Assembly: GCF_028769735.1 (NCBI RefSeq)
Contig: NC_088178.1
Coordinates: 17,000,357 to 17,064,356 of the forward strand
Direction of reading: 5' to 3'
DNA from: Zonotrichia leucophrys gambelii
Lineage: Eukaryota; Chordata; Aves; Passeriformes; Passerellidae
DNA: 64,000 nt
Within the stretch, counting starts at the first letter, position 1; each line of letters starts with the position of its first letter. The translations under genes and the position numbers were made by a program. Below are positions 10,601 through 24,270 of the stretch, in pieces. The notes under the pieces were generated by a model that saw nothing but the letters and a program-made list of their open reading frames with translations, searched no databases and was not told the DNA's origin.

Positions 10601-13600
10601 GAAAAGGTTTCTCCTCCTTCTTTCTTGTGTGCAGGAGAGAAAGAATCATTTGACTTCTTTTTCCCTTTTAGTTCAGGGTTGAGTTAAAAGAGATCCAAGT
10701 TAGTTTCAGCTATATTCCTGCTGAGCCACTAGAAACTAAGATCTGTAAACTTTCTGGTCCCTTCCAATGTCCCAGTAATAGACACTTCTTCTATAGACAC
10801 TGGCTGCACACAGTAGACCCGTGTTTGGGAGGGTGTTCTGTAACCTGGGGTCCTCAGGCAGGGATGGAGCCAGAGTTCCAAAGTGCTGCTTGTGCCAGTG
10901 GCTATCCATGACTCAACAGCACGTCCTGAGCTCCTCAAAGACTCTTCAACAGATTCCATAGTCAAAATGGCTTTACTAGGATTCACTTAAGAGGAAAAAA
11001 GTCAGCTGAACATCATCTTTGGGCTTGTGGCAGGGTGGAGAGAGTCCGAGTACAGGAAAAGAGGAAAAGAAAATCCTGAAAAATTGCTGTAACAAGCCAT
11101 CATCCCATCATGGTCATTAGGAATGGGGATGATGCATAGTAATAGAAATGAAATATGAGATGTATATAAAATAGGAGTGTTTGAATTTAAATGTGGCCAG
11201 AGGCAAAGCAAATGATGGTGTTTTTAGTAGAAACCTTGCATGAAAGCCTTGCTGGAGCCAGGAAGTGCTAGGTATGGGTGTCACTGGAAAGGAAATTGTA
11301 GTCTACTATAGCCTGGATTTTTGAATGTATGTGCCCCTATTTACTTTTGTTTAAAGATAAATAAATAGTTAATTTCAGACTTGAGTATTCTGTGGAAGTT
11401 CCCTATGAAGAACAAAAGGAAAGCCCTGATAGATGCTCGGTGTGGGAGTGAGTACATTGGGCTCTGGAGAGCTGAGCAAAGATGCAGCAAGATTTGGCTG
11501 TGCCGGAGGCTTTGAGCCCGTGTTTGTTTGTTGTGGTGTGTCTGCTGGAATGAGTAACTCTTCATCTGAGACCTCTGTGCACAGAGAGTGACCCTGTGTG
11601 TGCCAGGCAGACTCTGCCCCTCAAGAACTAGGCTCACATCTCTTTGCCAGCAGCTTATAAACATTGGATTGAACCTGTTTTTCAATCCCACTAGAAAGGA
11701 TGTCTGCATAAGCTGCCCAAAGTCTAAATGTAAGGACTGCATGCAAATAAGAAAATGTATATATCTCTACAGATCTGTATGCATGTACATATGAATTTTG
11801 CTCAAAATAATTAAATCCAGATTTCTGGAAGACTAGAGTATTCAATAAGGACTGTTTTTCTGACTATGAGCCAAGGCATCATCCTTTTTCCAAATATTTT
11901 CAGACTAAATAATCATTTGAAAGAAGCATAGATTAGTAATTCTGGGGCTGCTGAAGCTTGCAAGCCTTAGGACTCTGGATGTTTCACATCTCAGATTGAA
12001 GCAGAGCATTTTTGAAACTCCTGTTGCAAAGGTATGGGGTCTTGCAACAAAATTTTGGCTAGTTTTCTACAGAGTCGGGGTACAGTGATTCTGTCCAAAT
12101 GAGAAGTGTTGACATAGTTAAAAAAGCTGAATTTAGGAACGCTGCTGTGCGACCTCATGGATTACTTGGTTTTATAGACTGAACTCACTTTCCTAATTCT
12201 GACTTGCAATATGAGAAAAGAGTATTCCCCCTTTTCTGATTAATGAGATTTATCAAGGTTTGTAAAGTCAGGCTAGGGAACCCAGCTGAGGGAAGAGCTT
12301 TTGCACAAGAGACATCTAAACGAGACACCCTCATGGATTGCTGAATCCACATTTTGGCACATGGTTTCCTAGAAACTATTTTTTTTGAAGAATGTTGTTA
12401 GTGAACTGTTTTTTGAACTCACTATAGTAGCTATATATGTACATCATCAGCCATGAATGGTATTTTAAGTATTTAACTGTGTTAAATTATCAGTGTGAAT
12501 TAAACTGACTTCAGTATCAATGCCAGTAGCATACGCAGAGACCAAACGTGACCCAGTGTTTCCAGACTAAGTTTGTACAATTTATGTGAACAAAAGGTGC
12601 TTATCCTTTACTAGCAAGTTATATATTCATCAAAATAATCTGTCATGTTGTGACTGAATCATTCTTATTTAGAATGAAATGTGTATTTTCATGGCTGTTG
12701 TTGCTCTGCTCTTTGGTCCTTGTAAGCCTTCTGCTCTGGTTTACAGAAAAGCCAAGAGTGAAAACATGGGACTGCCAGTTGTAGAGTATAAATTCAGGGA
12801 AATTTTGGTGAAATGAGTTTGTGTGGGCAAGAACACCCCTCCTAGACATTCCAACTCGCAGAAGGTGAGGAAAAGAGGAAGAAACAAGGGCTCCACTCTA
12901 AGTGGGTTGATGTTTTTGAAATGTTAAGCAAATGAGTATGTCAGTGCTGGGAGGTTCCTGTGCTCAGGAAGTGCCCTATTATTTTCTGGGCAGTTGCACG
13001 GGAGTTTCTTTGGCCTGCACCTTTGAGAGTAATGGGCTAGTGCTTGAGACTGGAACCTTGTAGCTCCAAATTGTGATAATGTCAGTAAAAAAAAAAAACA
13101 GTTAGGATTGATCCTTGAGCAGGGATTACTTTTCAGGGTCGTACTGTCCTTCTGTGAAGGTCAAGTTTGGGAGAAAATTTATGTATCTATATCTCTGCAC
13201 ATGTCTATTAAAAAAAAAAAAACAACAAACAGCCCTTTCTGTTCCCCTGATCATAACCTGTAGTGGGACTCCAGGTTTTTGATTATTTTGAGTTTGCATC
13301 TTTCTAGCTTCTATCTATTGACAACTATTTTCTGTTCATGTCTATGCAAAGCAGAATTTAAAATGCTTCATGCAGTTGGTAATGGAATTCCTGGCAAAGG
13401 TAGATTTCAGGTGCTAGGAGAGAGAAAATTTATTGGAACAGGAGAAACATCCAATTCAGCTCTTGCTGTGTTTGCCTCTGTGACTTGTTTGTGTAGCACA
13501 GCACTGTAGCTCTTACCACCTAAACAGCCCTGCATCATCTGGTCCCCTGCTGTAAGGGCGAGATGTCTAAAAGAACTCAGCAGGGGCATGGCAATTGCAG

Positions 13601-14338
13601 AACTTGAAGATCAGAATGGACCAATACAGAACTTACAATAATTGTTTAAATCTGTAGTATCCAACTGGTGGTGGATGATGGTTTCAGGCTTCTGCTCCTC
13701 ATAATAATTTTAATGAAGCTGCAGCTTTCCAGCTATGTGTGATGTGAATTTGGAGATGGGTTGTTGCTCTGCAGTGCCCTCAGCAGCAGGATGTGGACAC
13801 TGCTGCCACAGCACCGACAAGAGCTAACTGTGTTACCCAAACAAAGCGTGTGAGTGCTGGGATGATATTGAGTATTTTTCATAAAATTATTTTGGCTTTT
13901 GTTTTAGACAGAAAAGCTTCCTAAGTTTAGCAGTCATTTAAAGAGCTTTTAAGCATGTAACTGGAATGTAACATGAATTATCATTTCCCATTTCATTGCA
14001 ATTCTTTGCATGCTGTCAGTGATTCCTGGCTCTGTAAATTATTGCTAAGTTAGGCCAACCTACAAATCCTGATATCTTTGCATAATCTCTGTTGTGAACA
14101 GTAAAAGCATGTGCATTCTGCTAATCCATATTCAGATAGAAGCCTGCAGTCAGAGTGCTAAATATAATTTGGTTTTAGGCCAGGAAAAATAAGTTATCTT
14201 TTTCCCCATGAAAAAAAAAAAAACTATGAAGCAAATATTGCCTTTTTTGTGTCTTTTTGTTTTTAATTTTTTGAAACATATTCCACAGCAGATATTCTCC
14301 CCACAGAAAACAGCAGGAGGGTTTTCTTACATAATAAT
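7686..14338. other. Long non-coding single-copy stretch
   Basis: About 6.6 kb without a recognised gene or element. It is AT-rich, with poly-A runs near 13089, 13210 and 14212. Open frames are short; the longest is about 133 codons on the minus strand at 11341-11742, with no known motif and low-complexity composition. A fragment at 10738-10770 vaguely recalls a CR1 tail (GATCTGTAAACTTTCTGGTCCCTTCCAA) but is too short to call. The segment 9950-10180 is strongly AT-rich with many TTAAT/ATTAA cores. Confidence 0.45.
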
Positions 14339-14460
14339 CTGACAGATGTGTCATGGTATCTAATCCCTTAAACCTCCAAAGCCCTCTGATAGTGGATGCT
14401 TTAAAAGGCCAGATTGAAAAGCATGCTGCTCTTTTATTGAGTCTTTGCTTTCAGTGCCCA
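14339..14460 (+). repeat. Dispersed element, copy A (family not recognised)
   Basis: This segment starts CTGACAGATGTGTCA and aligns collinearly, in the same orientation, with 30844-30968. By eye about 48 of the first 60 positions are identical, with only a few bases of length difference over about 120 bp, and many of the differences are transitions. Shared blocks are CTGACAGATGTGTCA, TCTAATCCC, CCAAAG, ATTG.AAA, CATGCT and TTTTATT. Flanking sequence diverges quickly on the left; weak similarity may continue on the right to about 14490. It is not CR1. It could be an ancient low-copy amniote repeat, or a duplicated regulatory element. Confidence 0.7.
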
Positions 14461-15600
14461 TTCCACACTTGATCACTTCATTTTGCTAAAGCACAGTATG
14501 TGATAACTTGAAGTCAAGAAAAAAAAAAATATATCTTAGACAGCAGAATTAAAAACACCATTAAAACAATTAATGCCAAATGAAAATACCATTTAAAACC
14601 TACATTTACACCTGGATTTTTTTTTTGTGCTTCTCTGTGATTGAATCAAGAAGTAAATCAATAATAATTACACACACAAAATGACCAGCAGAATTGCAAC
14701 TGAAGCATCAGGATTTTCAGATTCCTGAACTGTGCAGCCGTGTAATCACATTACTGTAACTCTTGTACCTCGTGTCTCGGGCTGTGCTGTGCCTTCCAGC
14801 GTCCTGTCCGAGCGCACCGCAGGCCACTCCAGCTGGGGACTCTGGCTTCCTCTTGCCTGGGTAATCACCTGGCATTCTTTTTAAAATAACAAAGTCATTA
14901 GAAAAGTCTTTGCCTCTTAGCTCATTTTAGCCTTTTCTTTTTCAGAGCAGTTATAGCTTTAATAATCCAAATGTCAGACGGAATATGAATTCAGAGGATC
15001 AGGGTTTCAGTTAATCATGTTAAATAAGTTCCCCTGATAGTTAGGTACAGCAGCATACGACCTTATTTCAGCCACCAGGAATTTTAGATAACTGGGGCTT
15101 GGTAATAAACATTAGAATACCTGTGCCTAATGCACCATTTGCCATAAATTTGAGTTCTACATAATTAAAAAAAAAATTGTATCGTGTGCCAGTACATGGG
15201 TGTTGGATTTCAGCTTGTACTGAAGCTTAAAGGAAGCAAATATTTAGAAAGAAAAGCTGACTTGTTTGGGATTTTGACATCTTGTTTGTGGTCTTAAATG
15301 TATATGTAAGAATACCTAGAATTTATTTGAAAAATATTTTTCCTGTTTGTTTTGATAAAATTGGAGCTTTCTGGTTTTCATATTCCCCATTACTTTTGCT
15401 AAGGCAATTATTTAGGGCTTTATCTTTGAAATGTGAACTGACTTAACTCACCTGATGAGGTTATCAATGATTTGTGAAATGACACTCTGGGGCTGAGAAA
15501 TCATGTTTGATGACACAAACCCGTCTGTCTTTTTAATGAATTCAGCAGCTAACCTTGAATAACCTTGACACATGGCCAGTTTCTACATTTTTTGCAGGTT
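14461..15600. other. Candidate conserved non-coding block
   Basis: A repeat-poor stretch rich in homeodomain- and POU-like AT cores (TTAATAATCC, TAATCATG, TTAATGCC, AATAATTACAC) with a small CpG-containing patch at 14770-14830 (CTCGTGTCTCGGGC and CCGAGCGCACCGC). The texture is typical of vertebrate enhancers, but conservation cannot be tested from one sequence. This is inference from composition only. Confidence 0.25.
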
Positions 15601-18600
15601 TTAAAAAAATAAAGTTTTTCAACAGATTAATTCTAAAATGCAGTAATTTCTTTTTACTGTGAGGATTTCTAAGTGATGTTTAGTTTTCATGCTAAGGTTC
15701 TTTATATACCAGCTGTATACACACAGAATGTAAGATAAAAACTGAAGACAGACAAGAAATAAAGATTATTCACAAAGACTTCTAGACTTAAGTGGTTCTG
15801 CCAGTCTAGCAAATGTGAAATATGAAGTTAAAAAAAGATGTCTTTATTATTTAAGTGCCATCTGTTGCATTATGGACAAGAGCTTGGTCTCCAGGCACTG
15901 CTCATCCCTACTTGTGGGGTCAGGCTTCCTCTGCTTTTCTTGCAGAGAATTGACCATTGTCAAATTATCACCTCTCTGTGATTTTTTTTTGTTTGTTGCT
16001 AATTGCTGTGTGTATGTTGATGAAATCTTGATGATTCAAATGAGCACTTTCATCTACAGCACGGTACAGCATGCATGTTTCTCCTGTACTCATGAGATTG
16101 GATTGTGGCTTTCAGACACTTGTCTCAATGTTGGCAGGCACTCTTTGGAAAATCAGTGATACAGCATGAACGTCTAGGCAAATCTGACAGCAACTTGCTT
16201 GGTTTCACTGTTCAGGTCTGTAAAGAATGGGGAATATGAAAGAAGAGAAATGGTGGTTTTTTCCTTTCCGACCAACTGAAGGAAGGGAAACATCTGTTGG
16301 TTGATTTGATGTTAATTTTACTGTCTGTTGAATAGGAAGAGTTTTCAGGAGCAAGGATTTACCTTTTCATGGAACCACTTCATTCCAGAATTGGTTGTTT
16401 ATTCTGTAATTCCTGTTTTTTTGGTACTGTCCTAATCCCTCTGTAACAAACTAGGTGATACGGGGGAGCAGAGAGCCAGCCTGGAGAGCTCTTATAAAAC
16501 CACTGCTGTCTGTTCTTGGGCAGCTCTTTTGATCAGTTTGACCTGGTGGATGTGTCTCCAAGGCTAATACTTTTTCTATTGCTGGGAACACTGTATCAGT
16601 TAACCAGTTAAGGGGACACTGTAGACTTCAGTCCTAGATAACAACGTGAGGGGTCTGCTCAATTTTGTTGTCTTGCTAGGGTAGCAGACATGACTTCTGC
16701 TTGTGTATGGAACATGCTAAAATAACAGGTTGTGATTAAAATGCTTTGGTTTTTGGAGGCTCAGACTTTTTTTGTGACTTTTGACTGATAATTTTGGCTC
16801 AGAATCTCACATATACTTAACAGCTATGTAAGCTGTTAGGCATTTGATCTTCCTTTTAAGTGGCAATGACTGTTTTAAAATCATCTTGCCCTTGCTACCT
16901 CAACCTGTTATTGATACCTCATAGGCAATCGTTTGTTTGAAACCAGAGCTCTGCAACAAGATCAGCAAAGTTGAATTGCAGATGCACTTTTTGAGCAGGC
17001 AGCAGCTGAATGGTGCTCGTGTACAAAGCAGCTGAAACCAAAAGCAGAGGAACTATGGTGTGCTGAGATCTTACCAGAATACTTGCATAGAGAGAATTTT
17101 TTTTCTTTTATTGTTATTTAAAATTTACTTTTGTTTTTTACCTTGCCGGACAAATAAAAATTTAGGTCTCTGGTATCTCAGGATAGTATCCTAGCTACTG
17201 AACTGTAGATGAGATTTCTTTTTTCATTATAAATTTTACTTATATCAAGAAGAGGAGTTTCAACAAGAAAGAAACACCTCCTACTTAGCAATATTTTGAT
17301 AGAGTGGAATTTTAATTCATGCTTCACCTTGATGGTTTGAATACTCAAGCTTATGATGTATTTCACATTTGTTGGTGTTTCCCTCCCCCCAGTTAAGCAG
17401 AGGTGAGCTTTTAGAAGTGCTGGTGTTGCACTGAGGGCCCTGTGCCTGGAGCTGCACAGCCTGGGATTAGCTGTGCCAGTTCTTGTGGATCTTCTTGGTG
17501 GGAGAAGATTCAGGAGGTGTTTGGTGCTGCCTTGTGCTGGTGGGGTCCATGCAGGCACTACAGCCAGGGGAAAAATGGCTTTGCAAGGGCAGCTGCAGAG
17601 GGGCACTGGGGTGTCAGATTTCCAGACAATTTAGTTCTAGTTTAATCTGCTGTTTCTGTTTGGATCTTTATTCAAAACCAGCTGGTTTTGCTTGATGAAT
17701 GCCCAGCTTTTGCAACTGGCCTGAGTTTCATGGCTGTGTACAAGGTCAGACTGTTTCTGTCTAAAATACATCATTTCTAGGGAAAGATATTATTAAATGA
17801 ATAATTGCATTTTATTCTCCTGTGTACCTACCACACAATAATTTCTAATATTCTGTCCTCTTAATTTTGATATATATTTTGATATCATTTATGAACCACA
17901 TAAGTTCTTACTTCTGTGGCCGAGTTTCCATTTTGCCAAAAAAAAAAAAAATTATGACATGATTAAAAAAATTTTTTTTAAGGTTCTGGTTCCTGATTTT
18001 TTGAGCCTGCTAGTGATATTTACACTAAATGCATTCTGCTTGCAAATAGGAGAGAATTAGTGTAAATGAGTGCTGAGTTTTTTTGTGAAGTGTTTGCTAC
18101 ATTGTTAAAGCCCTACTTTTTTAAAAAAAAAACCTTAAAAAATAAACCTGTTCCCTGATTTTGGAATCATGTTACAGCACTTCCAGATGTTGTCGTATAC
18201 AGTTCTTTAGTGAAGGAGCCTTCAAGAAGGAAACATAAACCAGGGAATCTAACTAGATGACTTGAAAATTATTTCACATGATATATCATTCTGTTCCTTT
18301 AAAAATGGGGCAAGAAACTCACTGGTCCTGCCTAAATATTTAAGAAAATTACAGGCAAGAAGTACATAGGGTTTGTCTCTGCCTCAAGTCTATATTTCAC
18401 TGGATATTTAACAATTTCTATTTAAAGAACTTTCACAGGTTTACTGCATTTATTTATTAAGAGAAAGGTTCCAGTCACTGAGAAACTGTTGAAATGTGCC
18501 ATGGTCCATCTGTCACCAATTAGATTCACTGTTATCTTTCTATGCCCAAAATTTGGATGCCCAGAAATCATGAAGTCAGCTGTCTGGCCATGAAATGTGG

Positions 18601-19599
18601 CAGGAGAGAACACACAAAATTTCTTACACTGAAACTCTGTCCTTTTTTACTAGTGGACTAATTGTTCCTGTGGCCAAAGTGATACACTTGATACTGGACA
18701 GTAGAGCACCTATCTAGAACTGCTCTAATTACAGTTTATTTAGAAGACAGTGTGTTACCCTAACTGGATGGAAAAAAAGTAGCATTCCTAATCTAGAGCT
18801 ATAGATTCCTTCAGGTCCCTAGAGTTATGTGGAGAGTTAGTAGGAAGGGTGTGCAGCTGGAAAGGCCTGGCTTCAGGGGAGGGCAGCTGTGTCAGCCAGG
18901 TATTTCCTTCTGAACTGGCGATTCTGCACAATTTCTGTGGGGTGCTCTTTATGTGCCATCGCAGCAGATCAGGCCAAATTCTGATAGTGCTGCTTCTATG
19001 AAGAGCACATGGGCTTGTGCAGGTGTAATGGGTTGGAAATTAGCAAAATTAGACAATAATTCTGCTGGCACTTTAGAGGGAGGAGTAAAAGTCACAGTCC
19101 TTTGCAGCTGTCTGAGGTGATTACCTACAAAGGGCTAGCAGGAAAATTATCTCTTTGAATGGACACTTTTGCAAATGAAAGTGGTGGTTAAAACTGATAT
19201 TATCTCAAGACCCCTTTTAATGAACTATTAATCAGAAAATGTAGAGATCCTAGGCTCAGTTTTGCTGTGTGACTCTTTGTCACTGAATTTCCATGTTCTT
19301 TGCTCTGTTCACTGGAAAGGCACATGATGACAGGTATCAGTGGTACCACTGTTAAAAAACCCTGAAAAATCCATGACGTCTTATCTGGAATGTGGGACTT
19401 GTAATATGACATTTTGGGGGATGCTGCTGGAAGTGGTGTAGTGGTTTGAAATCAGAAGTATCAGAAGATAGGTAGCAGGGAAATGTCCATAGCATGGATG
19501 AGTTAGAGAGGTTTCTGACTCTGTGGAGAGGGGGTTTGTAGCTGCTGTTCTGCTGGGGGACTGAAGCAGTGGGTACCACTATTAGAACAGTTGCTGCAG
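15601..19599. other. Non-coding single-copy stretch
   Basis: No gene is supported. Frames at 15815-16159 (114 codons) and 17178-17606 minus (142 codons) lack known motifs, codon bias or splice context. A/T homopolymers occur at 17938-17953 and 18117-18133, with a T/A palindromic tract near 17964-17983. A GC-richer patch lies at 18840-18960. No element landmarks were recognised. Confidence 0.45.
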
Positions 19600-19820
19600 A
19601 ATCAGAGAGCAATTGGGGTAGAGTGGATCCTGAAGTGCAACCCTCCTGCTCAGAACAGGGTCAGCTGAACAGGCTGCTCATAGCTGTGTCCAGCTGGGTT
19701 TTGAACATCCTCAAGGATGGAAACACTGCAATCTGTCTGGGCAATGTGTTCCAGTGTTCAATTGCCCTTACAGGATAAAAAATAGGTTGTTCATATGATT
19801 AAATGAAATTTCTTGACTTT
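19600..19820 (-). mobile_element. CR1 LINE fragment, reverse orientation
   Basis: The plus strand carries the reverse complement of a CR1 3' region. Landmarks in order: GCAACCCTCCTGCTCAGAACAGGGTCAGCTGAACAGGCTGCTCA near 19637-19681, GTGTCCAGCTGGGTTTTGAACATCCTCAAGGATGGAAACACTGCAATCTGTCTGGGCAATGTGTTCCAGTG near 19687-19756, and CAATTGCCCTTACAGGATAAAAAATAGGTTGTTCATATGATTAAATGAAATTTC near 19760-19813. In CR1 sense this reads the segment with a small-group 'GGAACACATTGCCCAGACAG' block. The terminal octamer repeat is not present. The high divergence suggests an old copy. Confidence 0.85.
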
Positions 19821-22800
19821 TTTATGGACAAGTCCTGTATGTTCTGGGTAAATAAACCCCGTGGTTACAACAGTGACAGTCTTTAACAAGAGTCTTTAAG
19901 GCTTCCTCCCTCCCCCACATTCTCAGCCATTGGTCTATTGCAATGATTGCAATTAGTACAGGAAGATTTCAAGATAATACTTTGTTGTGAAAAAGGCATC
20001 ACTAAGAAGAACTGGACTTGATTCTAATACTGAAAACCAATATTGACAAGTGTGTACTATTTAAGGCTTTGTACTGCTGCAGCTCTTTGCTGGCAACCTC
20101 TTCTATGGTGAAGGTCAGAAAGAACACAGCTTTGTGCCCAGGCAGAGCTAAAGTTTGACTGTTATTAATTTAATTATGAAAGAATAAAATGGCTGTAGTC
20201 ACCATTAGGAGATGTTTAATGTGATAGATATAAATCACTTCAGCACTGTAATGTCATTGAAATGAGTGGAGCAGCTATAGATTGTGACATTTCCTGTCCC
20301 ATCAATTGCAGTCAGAGTTGTTTTCAAATTTCAAATGACTTTAAAGTTGCTTCTAGTGTTTGGATGCTTAAATGCCAGCAATTTTGGAAGGTGGCTGGGG
20401 AGGTCTCCATGTATGTTTTTCACTGGGGTCCAGCTGTCCTGTTCTTGCAGCTGCTGCTTTACAGTTTATTCCAAGAGTTTTGGTTTTATTCTTTTTCCTT
20501 CTGAAGCTGTGTTCTGATGGTGCTCCTCTCTCAGTTCACAGGGAGAAAACTTGTCACAGGATCAGCAACTGGATTGGGACCAGTGGTCTGTGCTTATTAA
20601 CAAAAACGCTTAGGGGGTGTAGATAGGTTAATTGAAGTTAGTTGTGTGTGACCAGGTAGGTTTGTCTTTAATCTCCTATGTTTAAATTTCATATGCATGA
20701 AGACAATTAATCCTCTTAACTGCTGTAGACTTTGAATGCTTAGTAAATAACTGGCCTTTTTAGTTGATGCTATGGTGTTTGCCTGTTTAAACCAAAATAA
20801 AAGTAAAGAGCTACACTGGGCCTTGAGGGAATCTTCCTCAGTGCAGTGAGAGGTTCTATTATGTAAAAGGCTTAAGAGTCTTCCCAGCTCATTATTTTAA
20901 TAGTACTGTCTGCTTTGCTCTTTTAAGACAATGGTCTTTTTTATAGCATCAACAATTTTGAGATCAGAGAGCACTTCCTAAGTCAAGGCAAATTGAGCAA
21001 GATATTTCAGCACCTGGCAATCAAAGATACACTTCTCATGCATGCAAGTTAGCACTGTTTTCTTTCTCTCTCTTTTTTTTCTTTAACTGAAATCCAAAAA
21101 AAGTTCCTTTCAAGTGAAGGGATTGTTATTTTTGCAGTGTGTACTTATTTCTTCACAGTGAATAATGAACTACTTTAAAGAGTGTATTCCTAGGGATTAA
21201 TTGCTGGCCAACTGACCAAATTACTGATATTCTCTACCAATAAATCTGTATAATAGTTTTAATGAGATGTGAAGGATATGTTTGTCATTTTTAATTGGGT
21301 TTTGAATTTTGTTCAGGTAGGATGTTAACACTTATTCCATTGAATGCCATATTAGTGACACTTAATAAGCACATCCTTTTTTATACCAGATTTCAGATTA
21401 TAGCTGTGTTTCTTAAATCTTTGTTCCAGTGTTGTTTTACTATGGCCTGTGTGATGAATAGATTAGGTGTAATAAGATGGAAGGAAGGAATCTGATGTTT
21501 AGAGATAATTTTTCATACATGAGCTATGACAGAGAAAGGGATTGTTGTCTGATTTGCAATGAAATCTAAATTCAGATGAGTTTCACAATAAATATTTTGC
21601 CAATATTTTCACAATAAATATTTGCTGCAAATGTCCTCAGTATTGTGCCAGTCAGCAGCTGAGCATGAATGAGAATTGTTAGTGCCTCAGAGAGGCTTTT
21701 TCCATAGGTGCCACACTCACTCACTGCCTCAGCCTGATGCTGCATAACTGTGCTCTGAAGTTCTCAGATCTGATCACACTTACTTATGCATGTAATTGTG
21801 TTCATATATAGTTTTTCATTTTTTATTAAATTCACTCAGATTTAATAATTTTGGGAGAAAAATAATCTATGTTAAGTGTAATCTGTATTTTTGAATAGCT
21901 TTTTTTGAGGTTCTTAATTTTTTAACATAAACTTTTAAGGTCAGTGGTCTGACTCTGTAAATTATTAAATATTTCTAAATTTTTTATAAACTTTCCTAGC
22001 GATGCAGACTGGATTTTTCCCCCTCTTCATAATTCCTGAATCTGTGCAGTATGGAGGGTGATACTGTACATTCTTTGATTTCTTCCAGAACATAGTTATT
22101 AATGTGAAATCTAAGCGCTCATTTTACAAATTGTAGTAGTAACATAGGAAGTATTTTGCTCCCTCCAAATAGAATTGACCTGTGTCTAGTCTTTGAGACC
22201 GAACAGCAGGTGTCACGTTCATCCCATTGTTTGGGCTTCCTCTCTAGTGGACCCCAGGTACTTCTGTGGATCAGTTCTCAAGGCAAAGCCTGGCACTACC
22301 CTAGAACAGAACTGCTGCAGCAGAATTTGACAGTCTGCACTTCTACTGATTCTAAACCTGAAGATTCTGCCCTAGGTCAGACATTGCTCCTCTGAAATTG
22401 TGGAGCAAGAGGATAGTTCTCATTTTAGTAGGGTGACAGTACAGGGAAACATTTTTCAAGGCAGTAACATGTCAAGTTGAAGTCCTTCTGAGGAATTATT
22501 CCGAAGGATATATTCCGAAGGATGCAGCCATAAGTAGGGAGACACATTTGTAGGGTATCTCTCAGACTGCTGTACATTTCTGTAGGGATCACGTTTGTTT
22601 TTATCTGTTTGAGATTGCTGAATGCAGATCCCTTTTTTCTCTATGTGACCTTGATTGTTTTACTTCAACATCTCTGTGACTGTGCTAAGGCAGCCCTTTG
22701 GAATGGGTGCCCTCTCCATTTTCTTGCTCTCCAAGCAAGACTGAACCTATAACAAATAGTTGGCAAGTCATGAGAAAATCCATTGTGGTTGGGCAGCCAT

Positions 22801-24243
22801 ATTTATAAAGTATCTGTTTAATGTGGGGAATGAAATGGCAAATGCCTTTAGACTGTGAGTTCCATGAACAAGTCATCCCCCTCATCTTGACCCTCATCTC
22901 CCATGGAGTGACACTGAACCAAGCTTCCTGGGCTGCCTGCACAATTTACAGACCATATTACTTTCCTCTTCATAATTCTCTAGTGGAAGAGATTAACACC
23001 TCTGTGTGCTGGCAGCTTATTTTTTTCAAACTTATTTATTGGAGAAGGCAATGCTGCTTATCCTTCCTGAGCCCCTTCTAGAGGGAGTAAAAGGGCTTAC
23101 CTGGTAACAGCATACTGCAGTGGGCACACAGGATATTAATAATTTGTGGAGCAGATAAACACACTGCCAGTTACTTGCTGTAGCAATGAAACCTGTTAAT
23201 CACAATGAGGTAAAATTTTCCCTGTGCAAAATTTTCAACTTGACTAGTCTATGCCCAAGGGAATTGAGAGCTATTCCTTCTGGTATTTCAGTGTCCACAT
23301 CCTTCCATAGATTGAAAATGTTTGTCTGTAAAGCAATAACTCTGCTAGATAAGCAATAGCTTTAGAAACATTTATCTGAATTTTGAAGCTTGTTTCACTT
23401 TCCCTAGAGCACATATCTGAAACAGTTCAAATAGTTCTCAGTTGGAGACCACCAACTGAGGGTTTGGTGTCTGCAGCCCCATCAGTTAGTCTATTTTATC
23501 ATTGTGCCCACATCACCTTGTAGGCAAAAAGTAAAATGTGTTTCAGTAATTGAAAGCATTTAAATTCAAATTCAAAGCTTTGCAAACATGACATTTTGTT
23601 TAGGTCAGCCTTTAGATGCTTGTTGCCCTTAATAAAAATCAGTGCACTATCTTCCTATCAATGATAGTCACATCAGATAAATACAGCAGCTGTAAAAGAA
23701 GCTATAAAGCAAACATACCATTCATTAGATTTTCCAAACCCAAATATTATTCCCTCACCAAGAAGTTGCCCACTCTCTAAACCAAGAACTCTCTTGTCTG
23801 ACTTTGCCTCCAGAACTAAGAATATACTTAGAAAAGGAGATTCTTTTCCTCTACCCCTTTAATTCTAGTATTATTATTGAGGCATCTGGTAAATGTACCT
23901 AAATTTCTTGAGTTTCATTCTTGCTGCAAGGAATACATTCAAGTAGTTCCTGGATGTACCTTATAGTTGCAAAATCACAGTTCTATACAAAATCTGAGTC
24001 AAAGATGAAATTAAGAACAGAAAAAAAGAAATTAAGAACAACTTAAAATATAGAGGCTACACAGGAAAAATAAGTGAGTCTGTGTATGAGATGCTGCTTA
24101 TGCTTAACTCGACAACAGATGTCACAGTCTTCAAAACAGCAATTCAAATACAAACCAGAGCTTTTAAATTTTGGTTGTCCGTTAAAAAAGAAGCTTAATT
24201 TTATGCTGATGGAATCAGGCAACATGTGATGTTTCTGTTGCTT
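19821..24243. other. Non-coding single-copy stretch with small tandem duplications
   Basis: No gene recognised. Three overlapping frames at 20262-20626 reflect stop-poor sequence and not an exon. Two small duplications are visible: TTCACAATAAATATTT at 21582-21597 and again at 21608-21623 (period 26), and ATTCCGAAGGAT at 22498-22509 and 22512-22523 (period 14). The stretch 21790-22000 is very AT-rich. Confidence 0.5.
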
Positions 24244-24270
24244 CTGAGCACACACAGGGTGTGTGCTCAG
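24244..24270. other. Perfect 12-bp hairpin with 3-nt loop
   Basis: CTGAGCACACAC (24244-24255), loop AGG, and GTGTGTGCTCAG (24259-24270) are exact reverse complements. The stem has half G-C pairs and would be stable as a cruciform or RNA hairpin. No T-tract or other context gives it a function; it may be a CA/GT microsatellite-derived palindrome. Confidence 0.85.

Noticed and set aside
10738..10770. Possible CR1 tail relic (GATCTGTAAACTTTCTGGTC then CCTTCCAA).
   Set aside because: Only about 30 bp, with no octamer terminus and no upstream CR1 landmarks.
11821..11850. TGGAAGACTAG, similar to the start of microRNA miR-7.
   Set aside because: The match stops after 11 bases and the surrounding sequence does not fold into the expected precursor.
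19024..19140. TGTAATGGGTTGG resembling the start of some bird retroviral LTRs.
   Set aside because: No matching LTR end, polyadenylation signal arrangement or second LTR was found; a short motif alone is not enough.
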